From an uncultured Bacteroidota bacterium (GTDB taxonomy: Bacteria > Bacteroidota > Bacteroidia > Bacteroidales > UBA12481): DNA of 33,101 nucleotides. The stretch covers positions 1 to 33,101 of the forward strand of contig CAIXHD010000315.1 in assembly GCA_903919065.1 (NCBI GenBank), in the 5' to 3' direction. The translations under genes and the position numbers were made by a program. Shown in pieces: positions 1 through 7,673 of this stretch; within the stretch, counting starts at the first letter, position 1; each line of letters opens with the position of its first letter. Below the pieces are notes generated by a model. The model did not search any database. It saw only the letters and a program-made list of their open reading frames with translations, and had not been told where the DNA came from.

Positions 1-344
1 AGGCTGGGTTTCATCGGGGTCATATTCAGGAAAAACCGAGGAAGATCACTGGCAGTGAAGCTCACCATGAGTGTACCGTGCGTATCATTGGGCTTCATAC
101 GGAAATTCGGGAAGATGATGGTCCGGAGCAGATCAGGGTTCAGTGCACTGTCGACCGCATAGCGAACATGCATCGAAACCTGCTGACCGCTCATTTCGAT
201 ATGGTCAAAGTGTGGATCACCGGGCTTAACGGTCCATTCGATACTCCCGTTGTTCAGGATGTGCCAGCGGCTGGCTTTTTCCTGGGCGGGCAGGAGGATG
301 GGGGTCAGAAGTGCGAGGGTGAGGGCGAGGGTTCGGAGGGTCAT
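1..344 (-). CDS. Secreted protein, N-terminal fragment (probably glycosidase-related); runs off the left edge
   Basis: The minus strand is open from an ATG at 344-342 to the window edge, giving 114 codons. Residues 1-21 form a signal peptide (hydrophobic Leu/Ala-rich core, Ala-Gln at the probable cleavage site). The mature part begins RWHILNNGSIEWTV and continues with HFDHIEMSGQQVS and FRMKPNDTHGTLMVSF. From memory, this HxDHIEMSG...PNxTHG pattern resembles the N-terminal beta-sandwich of Bacteroidota six-hairpin glycosidases of the rhamnosidase/debranching type, but the catalytic part lies outside the window. Eight consecutive G bases sit just upstream of the start (345-352, plus strand) and no ribosome binding site is visible. 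The GC-rich, Leu/Thr-rich start contrasts with its neighbours. Secretion is well supported; the family is tentative. Confidence 0.6.
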   Translation of the reverse strand, partial: MTLRTLALTLALLTPILLPAQEKASRWHILNNGSIEWTVKPGDPHFDHIEMSGQQVSMHVRYAVDSALNPDLLRTIIFPNFRMKPNDTHGTLMVSFTASDLPRFFLNMTPMKPS

Positions 345-472
345 GGGGGGGGTGTTGGTTGATTAGTTGGGAGATAGACAAATTAGGCAAAAGGCAGAGG
401 GCATAAGGCAGAAATTAGTTGCAAGTAATAGGAGAAAAGAATTAAGGTGCACTTAATCAGATTATTAAATGT

Positions 473-492
473 CCGCGGGTTGAAACCCGCGG
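473..492. repeat. Dispersed hairpin repeat, copy 1 (CCGCGGGTT arms)
   Basis: Perfect 9-bp inverted repeat CCGCGGGTT-GA-AACCCGCGG followed by CTATTAAT. The reverse complement recurs at 9401-9425 with one mismatch in the arm, including the flanking AATAG. The 345-529 gap holding it is otherwise low-complexity sequence with repeated AAGGCA motifs. Confidence 0.75.
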
Positions 493-529
493 CTATTAAT
501 ACCAGTGTCTAATGCCATTACCTATTGCC

Positions 530-1951
530 CTATTTGGTCCAGAAGCGTTCGATCTCTTCGAGCGATTTGCCTTTGGTTTCGGGCACCCATTTCCACATGA
601 AGAAAGCGGCAAGCAGGCCCATCACGGCATAGATCCAGTAGGCAAATCCATGGTGAAATGTATTGGTGAGCGCGGTGTTGTTATTCATCATCGGGAAGGT
701 CCACGAAACAAGGAAATTGGCGATCCACATGGCAGCCACGGTGAAAGCCATGGCCCGGCCCCTGATTTTATTCGGGAAGAGCTCTGAAAGGAGCACCCAG
801 ACAACAGGTCCCCAGGAGAAGGCAAAGCAGGCAACATAGCCCAGCATAGCGATCATTGCAGTAATTCCGAGCTTATCGAAATAGAAGCAGCAGCCAAGCA
901 GCATCATGAAAAATGCCATGCCAAGACCACCGGTGATCTGCAAAGTTTTACGGCCGAAACGATCGACAGAATAGATAGCCAGTATGGTAAACGACAAATT
1001 GATGACACCTACTATAATAGTCTGCAAAAGGGCCACATTTGTGCCCGAGCCCATATTCTTGAATATTTCGGGGGCATAATAGAGTACGACATTGATCCCC
1101 ACAAACTGCTGAAAAATGGATAGCAGCAACCCAACAATAATCACCAGCGATCCGAAACTGAACAATTTTCCTGTTGTGGTTTCCAGGGTCGCCTTGATTT
1201 CGGCCATGATAGTTTTTGCAACCGATGGGCCATTGATTCTGGTAAGAACCCGGAGCGCTTCATTGTCCTGATTTTTCAGGGCAAGATAACGGGGCGTTTC
1301 AGGAACAAAAAAGAGCAGTCCCAGAAACAAGACGCCAGGAATTGCTTCGGAGGCAAACATCCAACGCCATCCGACGCGATTGATCCATCCGTCATCGCCT
1401 TGAGCAGCAATGCTGTAGTTTACGAAATAAACCACCAGCATACCGAAAATAATGGCAAACTGGTTCCAGGAAACCAGCTTTCCACGGATATTTGCCGGCG
1501 AAATTTCGGCAATGTACATTGGTGACAGCATTGAAGCGAGGCCTACTCCTATACCGCCGATAATCCGATAAATGATAAAATGGACCATGAAGGATTCGTC
1601 GGCTGTGCCGATCGGTCTGAAGAACATTTCAGGCATACCTGATCCCAGAGCCGAGATAAGCAACAAGATTGCTGCGAGAATCAGTCCCCTTTTGCGCCCG
1701 AGTTTCAGGCTGATCAAACCACCGCTTAATCCACCGATTATGCATCCGATCAGGGCTGATGAAACCAGGAAGCCGTGCCAGCTATTGGCGACATTTTCCG
1801 GCCAGTTATGTGGATCGATGAAGGTCACTTTCAACGAGCTCACGGTACCTGAGATAACAGCGGTATCGTATCCGAATAGAAGGCCGCCGAGCGTTGCCAC
1901 GAAAGTTATCGCAGCTATGTACCACATCCGGCTGTTTTTTGAATCCTGCAT
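530..1951 (-). CDS. Sugar:H+ symporter, sugar porter (XylE/GLUT) family MFS transporter
   Basis: A 473-residue inner-membrane protein of about 12 helices, the usual length for the sugar porter family (xylose, glucose, galactose or arabinose uptake). Diagnostic motifs include GGLLFGYDTAVISG in helix 1, LGRKRG in the first cytoplasmic loop, PETPRYL at the end of the first half, DRFGRK in the second half and the C-terminal PETKGKSLEEIE. The start is placed at the ATG at 1951-1949 (MQDSKNSRMW); an extension to 1990 would overlap the upstream gene and adds residues not typical of the family. It lies 35 nt downstream of a secreted beta-propeller gene on the same strand, so they may be cotranscribed. 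The substrate cannot be read from the sequence. Confidence 0.93.
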   Translation of the reverse strand: MQDSKNSRMWYIAAITFVATLGGLLFGYDTAVISGTVSSLKVTFIDPHNWPENVANSWHGFLVSSALIGCIIGGLSGGLISLKLGRKRGLILAAILLLISALGSGMPEMFFRPIGTADESFMVHFIIYRIIGGIGVGLASMLSPMYIAEISPANIRGKLVSWNQFAIIFGMLVVYFVNYSIAAQGDDGWINRVGWRWMFASEAIPGVLFLGLLFFVPETPRYLALKNQDNEALRVLTRINGPSVAKTIMAEIKATLETTTGKLFSFGSLVIIVGLLLSIFQQFVGINVVLYYAPEIFKNMGSGTNVALLQTIIVGVINLSFTILAIYSVDRFGRKTLQITGGLGMAFFMMLLGCCFYFDKLGITAMIAMLGYVACFAFSWGPVVWVLLSELFPNKIRGRAMAFTVAAMWIANFLVSWTFPMMNNNTALTNTFHHGFAYWIYAVMGLLAAFFMWKWVPETKGKSLEEIERFWTK

Positions 1952-1986
1952 GTTTATTAGATTTCGATTATTTGCAGTAAAGATTA

Positions 1987-4149
1987 TCAATTCTTTAAAA
2001 AGAAATCCAGTACGCCGACCCCGTAAGTAAAGAATCGTACAATTTTCTGCTCAGGAAGATATTCTACCCCGTTGATGGCGCCACCATTAGGACAGCTGCC
2101 CCCGCTCATATCGTACCATTTTTGATCCTGACGAGAGTAAACAAATCCATTATTGGCAAAAATAAAATTGCCTCCCGGGGTTATAGCCATATCCCTGATA
2201 TTCAAAGTTACAGGCAGACCGTTGGTAGCCGCTGCAAAAGTTTTTCCTCCATCTTCAGAGATAAGAAAAGCATTGGTTGAATCGCCCTCCCCTGCCCAGC
2301 AGACAAAATCAGGATTATCAGGAGCGGTTTTAATGCAATAACCATAAGGACCCCACCATGGACGGTTTTTAACAAATGGCGCAGGTCCTTTATAGAGGGA
2401 GCGTGTCCAGGTTTTCCCGAGATTTGACGAGATAAAGAATCTCCCGTTTTTTGAGGCAGCGTACATCCTGTCGGGATCCGCTTTTGTGGTGGCCAGTCCT
2501 GCCAATACCTCATCTGTAGTATCCCTGAAATTAAATGGCAGCTCCATGCGACCTATACTATTATAATAGGGATCGTAAGTCAATTTAATCAGCCGGCTGT
2601 TGCCCGAAAGGAACACGGCATCTTCGCCGGTTTTCCATGAGGGCTGCATTGGCGGTGTGTACCAGGTGGTATCCTGGAGCGCCCGTGAAATATCGACCAC
2701 CAGTGAGTCGACCTTCTCTTTTTGTCCTTTCTTATAGATCTTATGATACATGGTATTCCAGTAATGGATGTACCAGTAAGAATTCCCCTGATTGGCGATG
2801 GTTACGCGCAGTCCATCCGCTTTGGTTACGGTGTGACCCTTGTAATAACCTGGTTTCACTTTCTCCCAGAGCATGGTTCCGCGGTCCTGGTTGCAAGTGA
2901 TAAGGAGGTCGGTACTTTCATTATAGGCGCCGTGATGGAGTATCTGGTGGATATTGTCGGTATTCAGATGCTTCCACGATAAGCTATCGGTATAGTTGGT
3001 GGTAAAATGGGCGCCGAAATCATTATTCAGAACAGCAAACCACTGGGCATCCTTGTTCCGGTACCACTGAAGGTTCTGCATATCCCAGCCAAACACCTTT
3101 TCCCACCATTTCAGCTGCTCCCACTTTTTACCGGCATCTTTGGTGATCCAGTTGGTTGCCGATGATTCGATGAGCAAGTTTTGGTCAGCAGGGTTAACCG
3201 CAGCAATTCTTTCGCGGATGGCTCCCGGTTTCCAGGTTTTGCCGCCGTCTTTGCTGCTGAATCCACCACCGGCGGCTCCGGCATACAGATAGGTGGTATC
3301 ACCGATTCGGGTGCCCACAAAACTGCCCGGAGTTTTATTGGAATAATGAAATGCAATAGGTTTGAATTCTTTTAAAATCGGATCGAACTCCCTGATATTC
3401 CAAACATTGGTGGTTGTTATTTTTCGAATAAAATAGCAAGTATTCGAGTTGTAGGGTTTGCAGGCTATCAGTTTTACCGGTTCAGTTTCCTGCCAGGTCT
3501 TGATTTCAGCGAAGCTCTCACCCTGATCGGAGGATTTCAGAATCGTATAGAGTTCGATCTTACTGCTTGCTTTATTCACCGTTCTCATAGTCAATACCAG
3601 GATCGTTTTATCCTGGTCCTCGAGTATGGTTGACCATCGTATCTCTCTGTTAGCCAGATCCGCCCCGGCACTGATTTTCCATTCGGTACCGCCATTATCA
3701 GAATAATAAATACTTCCGCTGTTCCATTCGGGTTGGATGGCACCCAAAAGCCGGTATTGGTCATTCCGGGTAGTAAGTCCAAGAAACAGATTCCCATTGA
3801 TGATCACCTTCTGGTTGGTCATTTCCAGAGCCGATGAATCCGCAAGATTCCCGGACAGGACATTTCGCACATCGCTCAGGATATAAACCCTGTTACTGAC
3901 GGAATCGTAGGCTGAGCCCACTGTTTTGTGGCCATAGGTTCCGGTTTCGTCGTCGTTGAAATGATTGAATTGCCAATAACCATTGATTTTTCCGTTTGCA
4001 TAGGATTCAGGCGTACCCATTGCTTTCGCCTGGGGAATCATAGCCTTTTCCGGTTTTTTACTGGCAGTTGATTTTTGAGAAAAGCCGGAAGCAGCGGTCA
4101 GCAAAACTAAAGCTGCGGTCAGGCAGGACAGTCGGATCAAAGGGTTCAT
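1987..4149 (-). CDS. Secreted Asp-box (BNR/sortilin-type) beta-propeller protein
   Basis: A 720-residue exported protein. The ATG at 4149 gives a clean signal peptide (MNPLIRLS then a hydrophobic stretch ending ASGFSQ). An earlier in-frame start at 4173 would lie about at the predicted transcription start. The mature chain carries many Asp-box turns (SxDxGxTW-like): NGGTEWK, SDQGESF, SKDGGKTW, TKDAGKKW, SNLGKTW and SEDGGKTF. This is the pattern of Vps10/sortilin, GH74 and sialidase-like propellers. No T9SS sorting domain or lipobox is visible. It stands directly before a sugar porter, so a role in binding or cutting a glycan is possible, but no catalytic residues can be assigned. It may be a non-enzymatic propeller. 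Confidence 0.82.
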   Translation of the reverse strand: MNPLIRLSCLTAALVLLTAASGFSQKSTASKKPEKAMIPQAKAMGTPESYANGKINGYWQFNHFNDDETGTYGHKTVGSAYDSVSNRVYILSDVRNVLSGNLADSSALEMTNQKVIINGNLFLGLTTRNDQYRLLGAIQPEWNSGSIYYSDNGGTEWKISAGADLANREIRWSTILEDQDKTILVLTMRTVNKASSKIELYTILKSSDQGESFAEIKTWQETEPVKLIACKPYNSNTCYFIRKITTTNVWNIREFDPILKEFKPIAFHYSNKTPGSFVGTRIGDTTYLYAGAAGGGFSSKDGGKTWKPGAIRERIAAVNPADQNLLIESSATNWITKDAGKKWEQLKWWEKVFGWDMQNLQWYRNKDAQWFAVLNNDFGAHFTTNYTDSLSWKHLNTDNIHQILHHGAYNESTDLLITCNQDRGTMLWEKVKPGYYKGHTVTKADGLRVTIANQGNSYWYIHYWNTMYHKIYKKGQKEKVDSLVVDISRALQDTTWYTPPMQPSWKTGEDAVFLSGNSRLIKLTYDPYYNSIGRMELPFNFRDTTDEVLAGLATTKADPDRMYAASKNGRFFISSNLGKTWTRSLYKGPAPFVKNRPWWGPYGYCIKTAPDNPDFVCWAGEGDSTNAFLISEDGGKTFAAATNGLPVTLNIRDMAITPGGNFIFANNGFVYSRQDQKWYDMSGGSCPNGGAINGVEYLPEQKIVRFFTYGVGVLDFFLKN

Positions 4150-4177
4150 TCGCTTTAAGTGTAATTTTAACACTTAC

Positions 4178-4185
4178 CAAAGGTA
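4178..4185 (-). promoter_or_regulatory. Possible Bacteroidota -7 element before the beta-propeller gene
   Basis: On the minus strand this reads TACCTTTG, an exact match to TAnnTTTG, about 29 nt before the ATG at 4149. No clear TTTG -33 box is found at the right distance, so support is partial. Transcription from here would begin near 4171, favouring the 4149 start. Confidence 0.4.
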
Positions 4186-4254
4186 CAAATTCTTCATCAG
4201 GCCGAAGCTGCCGAAGAGCAATTCAGGTTGGGGACCATTGGCTTTAAAAGCAAA

Positions 4255-4281
4255 GTGCAGCCGGAGAATCTCCGGCTGCAC
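4255..4281 (-). terminator. Intrinsic terminator after the rhodanese gene
   Basis: A perfect 12-bp stem (GTGCAGCCGGAG / CTCCGGCTGCAC) with a 3-nt loop. Read on the minus strand it lies 22 nt past the stop codon at 4304 and is followed by TTTGCTTTT. It should separate the rhodanese gene from the propeller/porter pair downstream. Confidence 0.8.
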
Positions 4282-4303
4282 CTGCCAATTGAATGCTTCA
4301 GGC

Positions 4304-4975
4304 CTATCTGGCCACTTGGAATCGTCCCGATTTTACTTGGTTCTGAGGAAGAACCAACCGATAAAAATATAAGCCGGGGCTAAGCTCCCGACCGTTGATA
4401 GTTATAGCTCGTCCGGGTACCATTTTTCTACTCATTACCAGGCTGCCCAGAGCATTCAGGATTTCAATTTTTACTTCACCCTCAAAAAAACCATCAATTT
4501 CAAGAGTAGACAAGTCGACGACAGGATTCGGATAAATTTTCACGATCAGTGAAGAGAGTCCGTAAGCATCTGTCCCGCTGGTTTTGACAGTTGGGAAACC
4601 GGCACTTTTCCAAGCCGACATACCACCCTGCATATTATAAACTGTTTTGATGTTTTTCGCAATCAGCTTGGTGCATGCACCCGGGCTTCGGCCGCCGACA
4701 CCGCAATAAACCAGATAGATCTTATTTTTATCGAGTTTATCTATGGAATCGTTAAACCATGCTGAATTACCATCCAGATTACGAGATTTATCTATTCGCT
4801 CCGCATTGTATTCAACGGCAGTGCGAACATCCAGTATGACAAGATCATTTAAACCCTGGTGATTCTTGATCAGTGTGTCAGTTTGAGCGGCTGTGATGGT
4901 TTTATAGGTACCGCCCTGAGCAACAACTGTTGCGCTTAAAAAGATGGTTAATATGGCGACAAAATAAAACCTCAT
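4304..4975 (-). CDS. Secreted rhodanese-domain protein with type IX secretion sorting domain
   Basis: A 223-residue protein in three parts: a signal peptide (residues 1-20, ending VVAQ); a rhodanese domain (about 25-130) with LDVRTAVEY and the active-site loop VYCGVGGRS, candidate catalytic Cys91; and a type A T9SS C-terminal domain (about 144-223) with KIYPNPVVD, LSPGLYFYRL and a final SGRFQVAR. The loop CGVGGRS differs from the usual CxxGxRS in detail but keeps Cys and Arg. The ATG at 4975 is chosen because it begins the signal peptide and a good promoter sits immediately upstream; an extension to 5023 would fall inside that promoter. The protein should cross the outer membrane through T9SS and be surface-anchored or released. 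Its sulfur substrate is unknown. Confidence 0.9.
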   Translation of the reverse strand: MRFYFVAILTIFLSATVVAQGGTYKTITAAQTDTLIKNHQGLNDLVILDVRTAVEYNAERIDKSRNLDGNSAWFNDSIDKLDKNKIYLVYCGVGGRSPGACTKLIAKNIKTVYNMQGGMSAWKSAGFPTVKTSGTDAYGLSSLIVKIYPNPVVDLSTLEIDGFFEGEVKIEILNALGSLVMSRKMVPGRAITINGRELSPGLYFYRLVLPQNQVKSGRFQVAR

Positions 4976-4992
4976 ATGAACAGGATTACTAA

Positions 4993-5024
4993 CAAATATA
5001 GTCCATTTCCAGCCTAAAAGCAAG
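4993..5024 (-). promoter_or_regulatory. Bacteroidota-type promoter for the rhodanese gene
   Basis: Minus strand CTTG (5024-5021), a 20-nt spacer, then TATATTTG (5000-4993), close to TTTG-N19/21-TAnnTTTG. Transcription would start near 4986, about 11 nt before the ATG. It abuts the end of the upstream permease gene, so the rhodanese gene may be expressed on its own. Confidence 0.6.
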
Positions 5025-5026
5025 TT

Positions 5027-6199
5027 TTAAGCGGCCTTTCTTGCATACAATCCGGCAAACAAAATGTATACCATACATCCGATTACCACAAAAATACTTG
5101 CCGATCCGCCCATATTCTGGCTGACAAGGCCCATCAGTGGAGGAATAACTGCACCGCCGGAGACTGCCATAATCATCAGGCCGGAGATTTCATTTACCCT
5201 TTCAGGCATTTTATTCACTGTGATGGAGAAAATCAGCGGAAAAAGGTTACCAGATCCAAGACCTGCAAGGAAGATACAGATTTTGCCGATTAACGGGGTT
5301 GGGGCCAGGATCATACCAACAAAAGCCATGATGGTAAGGAGAGTAGTGAGAATGAGGAATGGCTTTGGTTTGAAGAAGTTCAGCAGAACAGCGCCAAGGA
5401 ACCGGCTCACCATAAGGGCAGCAAAATAAAAGCTGATACCCACTGAGGCTTCTTCCAGGCTCAGCTGGAAATTCTTCTGAAGATAATTGGCGATATTCGA
5501 GTTCATTCCAACATCGGATCCCACGGTGAGGAAAATTCCGAGAACCATCAGAAGAACAAGCGGATTACCAAGGAGTTTGAAGCAAGAGCTGAAGGTTGCA
5601 GGTTTCTTATCGATTTTAGTTTCATCAACCTTAGTGGCATATAACCAGAATACTGCAAGAAAAGAGGTCACGGCATAAACAGTGAAAACAAGTTTCCAGT
5701 CGCCAAGTTGTGAAGCGGCAAAAGCAGCAATGATCGGTCCGAGCATAGAAACAATCGCTTTAACAAACTGAGTCAGGCTCATAAAACTGGAATACTTATC
5801 AAGCGGGGTAACATCATGAAGCAGCGGGTTTGCTGATACCTGAACGATGGTATTTCCGATACCCAGCAGGATAAAAGCTACCAGCATGAGTGGGAAAGTA
5901 TAAAGCGATGAGGAAATCAGACTGAGCATTGGAACCGCCATACCCAGACCGGTAGCGGCCATACCGATATTGAGGATGTTTTTCTTGCCGTATTTATCGA
6001 GCATAATTCCGACTGGTACCGAAAGGAGGAAAAACCATACAAATGCCATGGAAGGAATAAGCTGAGCGAGGGAGTCGCTCAAATTGAAATCCTTCTGCAC
6101 ATATCCGGCTGATACGCCTACTATATCTACAAATCCCATCACGATGAACGACATGAACACCGGAAGAATTTGCACCATTTTTACTTTTTGAGTTGACAT
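5027..6199 (-). CDS. Sugar permease, FucP/glucose-galactose-type MFS transporter
   Basis: A 390-residue protein with about 12 membrane helices. The start MSTQKVKMVQILPVFMSFIV, the loop LDKYGKKNIL and the segment GNTIVQVSANPLL are typical of the FHS family (FucP, GluP, NagP) common in Bacteroidota. The family imports hexoses such as fucose, glucose, galactose or N-acetylglucosamine with protons. The gene begins 19 nt after a ROK kinase gene, so the pair probably forms an operon that imports a sugar and phosphorylates it. The ATG at 6199 is the only convincing start. The exact sugar cannot be fixed from sequence alone; the FucP resemblance alone does not prove fucose. Confidence 0.88.
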   Translation of the reverse strand: MSTQKVKMVQILPVFMSFIVMGFVDIVGVSAGYVQKDFNLSDSLAQLIPSMAFVWFFLLSVPVGIMLDKYGKKNILNIGMAATGLGMAVPMLSLISSSLYTFPLMLVAFILLGIGNTIVQVSANPLLHDVTPLDKYSSFMSLTQFVKAIVSMLGPIIAAFAASQLGDWKLVFTVYAVTSFLAVFWLYATKVDETKIDKKPATFSSCFKLLGNPLVLLMVLGIFLTVGSDVGMNSNIANYLQKNFQLSLEEASVGISFYFAALMVSRFLGAVLLNFFKPKPFLILTTLLTIMAFVGMILAPTPLIGKICIFLAGLGSGNLFPLIFSITVNKMPERVNEISGLMIMAVSGGAVIPPLMGLVSQNMGGSASIFVVIGCMVYILFAGLYARKAA

Positions 6200-6218
6200 G
6201 ATCCTGGGTTTATTTTGT

Positions 6219-7157
6219 TTAATTCATTTTTTCGATCAGGGAATAGATTCGGGTCCAATAAGCCGGTTCGAGCAGGCGAGCGCTTCCGATAACTGCAGCG
6301 TCTTCCTTCAGTTCAGACCACATGATTCTGGTAGTGCAATTGAGATCGGCCAATGCTTTTTCGAAAGCTGGCAGGAACAGGTCGGAGGCGCCAACAGTAT
6401 TACCACCGATAACGAGTACTTCAGCACCGAATTTATTGAGCCATGGTCCGAGAAATGCGCCGATACCAGCACCATATTCGGTGAACAGGGCAGCAACTTT
6501 CGGATCCTGGCGTGCCACTTCGGCAATTTCTTTCACGCCCGGCAGGGTTTCACCTGTTAGGGCGGCATATGACCTCACGAACCAGCGAGTTGAAAAATAC
6601 TCATCTGCGATTGCATCTTTATAGGGAAGGTGCCATACGCAGCCCATTTTGGGGGTATCTTCACGCTCCACAACTGGCAGGCCTTCATCGATAAATGCCG
6701 AACCGAAGCCGGTACCCAGGGTTATACCAACGCATTTTTTTGTTTCTGCGGCGACTCCCATCCAGGCTTCGCCCACGGCAAATGCCGAAGCATCATTCAT
6801 ATATCTAACTGAGACTCTTGCAGGCAGTTTCAAGCGCTTGCGAATGCCTTCGGAAACATTGACTCCATAAAGGCCAAGGTACTTTTCCACCCGCTCAAAC
6901 AGGGCGATACCGTTGACATAATCGAATGGTCCGGGCATTGCAAAACCAATTCCGGCCAGCTCATCGACAGCTATTCCGAGCATTGTTTCACCCACAGCTT
7001 CGGCCCAAACACCGAGGATTACCTCTGCAGAAGCAGTGTTATCCACCGGGATGGTGATGCGTGTTTCGGGCAGGATCATCTGATGTTCCAGGTCGATCAG
7101 GGCACAGGTGATATGGCTTCCACCGATATCAGAACCTACGGCATACTTGTATTTCAT
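6219..7157 (-). CDS. ROK-family sugar kinase
   Basis: A 312-residue cytoplasmic protein with the actin-like ATPase fold. The phosphate loop is VGSDIGGSH near the N-terminus, followed by GIGFAMPGPFDY, the catalytic region YMNDASAFAVGEAW (Asp of ND as likely base) and the GITLGTGFGSAF loop. The Cys-rich zinc motif of many ROK members is not present; only GCVWH occurs in the region. There is no N-terminal helix-turn-helix, so this is a kinase rather than a NagC/XylR-type repressor. Together with the permease gene 19 nt downstream it would phosphorylate an incoming hexose. The upstream 516-bp region holds the likely promoter, though no exact promoter match was found there. Confidence 0.9.
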   Translation of the reverse strand: MKYKYAVGSDIGGSHITCALIDLEHQMILPETRITIPVDNTASAEVILGVWAEAVGETMLGIAVDELAGIGFAMPGPFDYVNGIALFERVEKYLGLYGVNVSEGIRKRLKLPARVSVRYMNDASAFAVGEAWMGVAAETKKCVGITLGTGFGSAFIDEGLPVVEREDTPKMGCVWHLPYKDAIADEYFSTRWFVRSYAALTGETLPGVKEIAEVARQDPKVAALFTEYGAGIGAFLGPWLNKFGAEVLVIGGNTVGASDLFLPAFEKALADLNCTTRIMWSELKEDAAVIGSARLLEPAYWTRIYSLIEKMN

Positions 7158-7221
7158 TCTTTAATATCATTTTGGTTTGTCCGGAAAATGGATTTCGAGC
7201 GCTAAAAATAAGCAATAAATC

Positions 7222-7254
7222 TTAGTAGAGCTGACAGCTCTATAAAGCTGTCAG
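7222..7254 (+). repeat. CTGACAGC hairpin repeat, block 1
   Basis: Contains CTGACAGCT (7231-7239), a 6-nt loop and AGCTGTCAG (7246-7254), a 9-bp perfect stem, preceded by TTAGTAGAG. The reverse complement of block 3 matches it closely. Confidence 0.75.
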
Positions 7255-7376
7255 GTTCTGTCCAATATAAAGCTTACAATGCTCATCTAAAGCCATTTAA
7301 TACGAACCAGGATTTGTCAAAGATAAATATCGCCGTTTTAATCAATTGATAATCAAGGGGCCCAAAGAACCAAATT

Positions 7377-7409
7377 ACAGCTGACAGCTTCCATGGTCCT
7401 GTCAGCTGT
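7377..7409. repeat. CTGACAGC hairpin repeat, block 2
   Basis: An 11-bp perfect stem ACAGCTGACAG / CTGTCAGCTGT with an 11-nt loop that is itself partly palindromic (CCATGG), followed by TTTT on the plus strand. It sits midway between blocks 1 and 3. Confidence 0.7.
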
Positions 7410-7562
7410 TTTAACATCTATTAACAGTTCATGCTATTTAAATCTGATTATCAACATATTAGAACCCATATATTAAACCTTGATCCTTGATATCTCGAAT
7501 TCTGTCTTCTTATAATTTATTATATATCTGATATTTACATCTAAGAAAACAACTTATAATTT

Positions 7563-7597
7563 AGCTGACAGCTTTATAAAGCTGACAGCTCTACTAA
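7563..7597 (-). repeat. CTGACAGC repeat, block 3 (inverted relative to block 1)
   Basis: Two direct copies of AGCTGACAGCT (7563-7573 and 7580-7590) separated by TTATAA and followed by CTACTAA. Its reverse complement begins TTAGTAGAGCTGTCAGC, like block 1. Confidence 0.75.
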
Positions 7598-7673
7598 CAG
7601 TTCTTTTGCTTTAGAACATCCAATTGCCTAAAATCGTTGTTGATATTTGTTAAGGATACCTAAATCTTTTGAT

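Larger units (their letters stand above)
7158..7673. other. 516-bp divergent intergenic region, no gene, hairpin-rich
   Basis: This stretch separates the ROK kinase (minus) from the M14 peptidase (plus) and must hold both promoters. I see no coding frame or RNA gene. It contains three blocks built from CTGACAGC-type palindromes (7222-7254, 7377-7409, 7563-7597), the outer two as near inverted copies. The rest is AT-rich. No full TTTG/TAnnTTTG pair was found. Confidence 0.7.

Noticed and set aside
78-362. Plus-strand open frame at the left edge
   Set aside because: Gly/Glu-rich low-complexity end and no family pattern; the minus strand gives a signal peptide and a coherent secreted protein.
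6198-6560. Plus-strand open frame of 120 codons opposite the ROK kinase
   Set aside because: It is antisense to a gene with clear kinase motifs, shows no family pattern and has no ribosome site.
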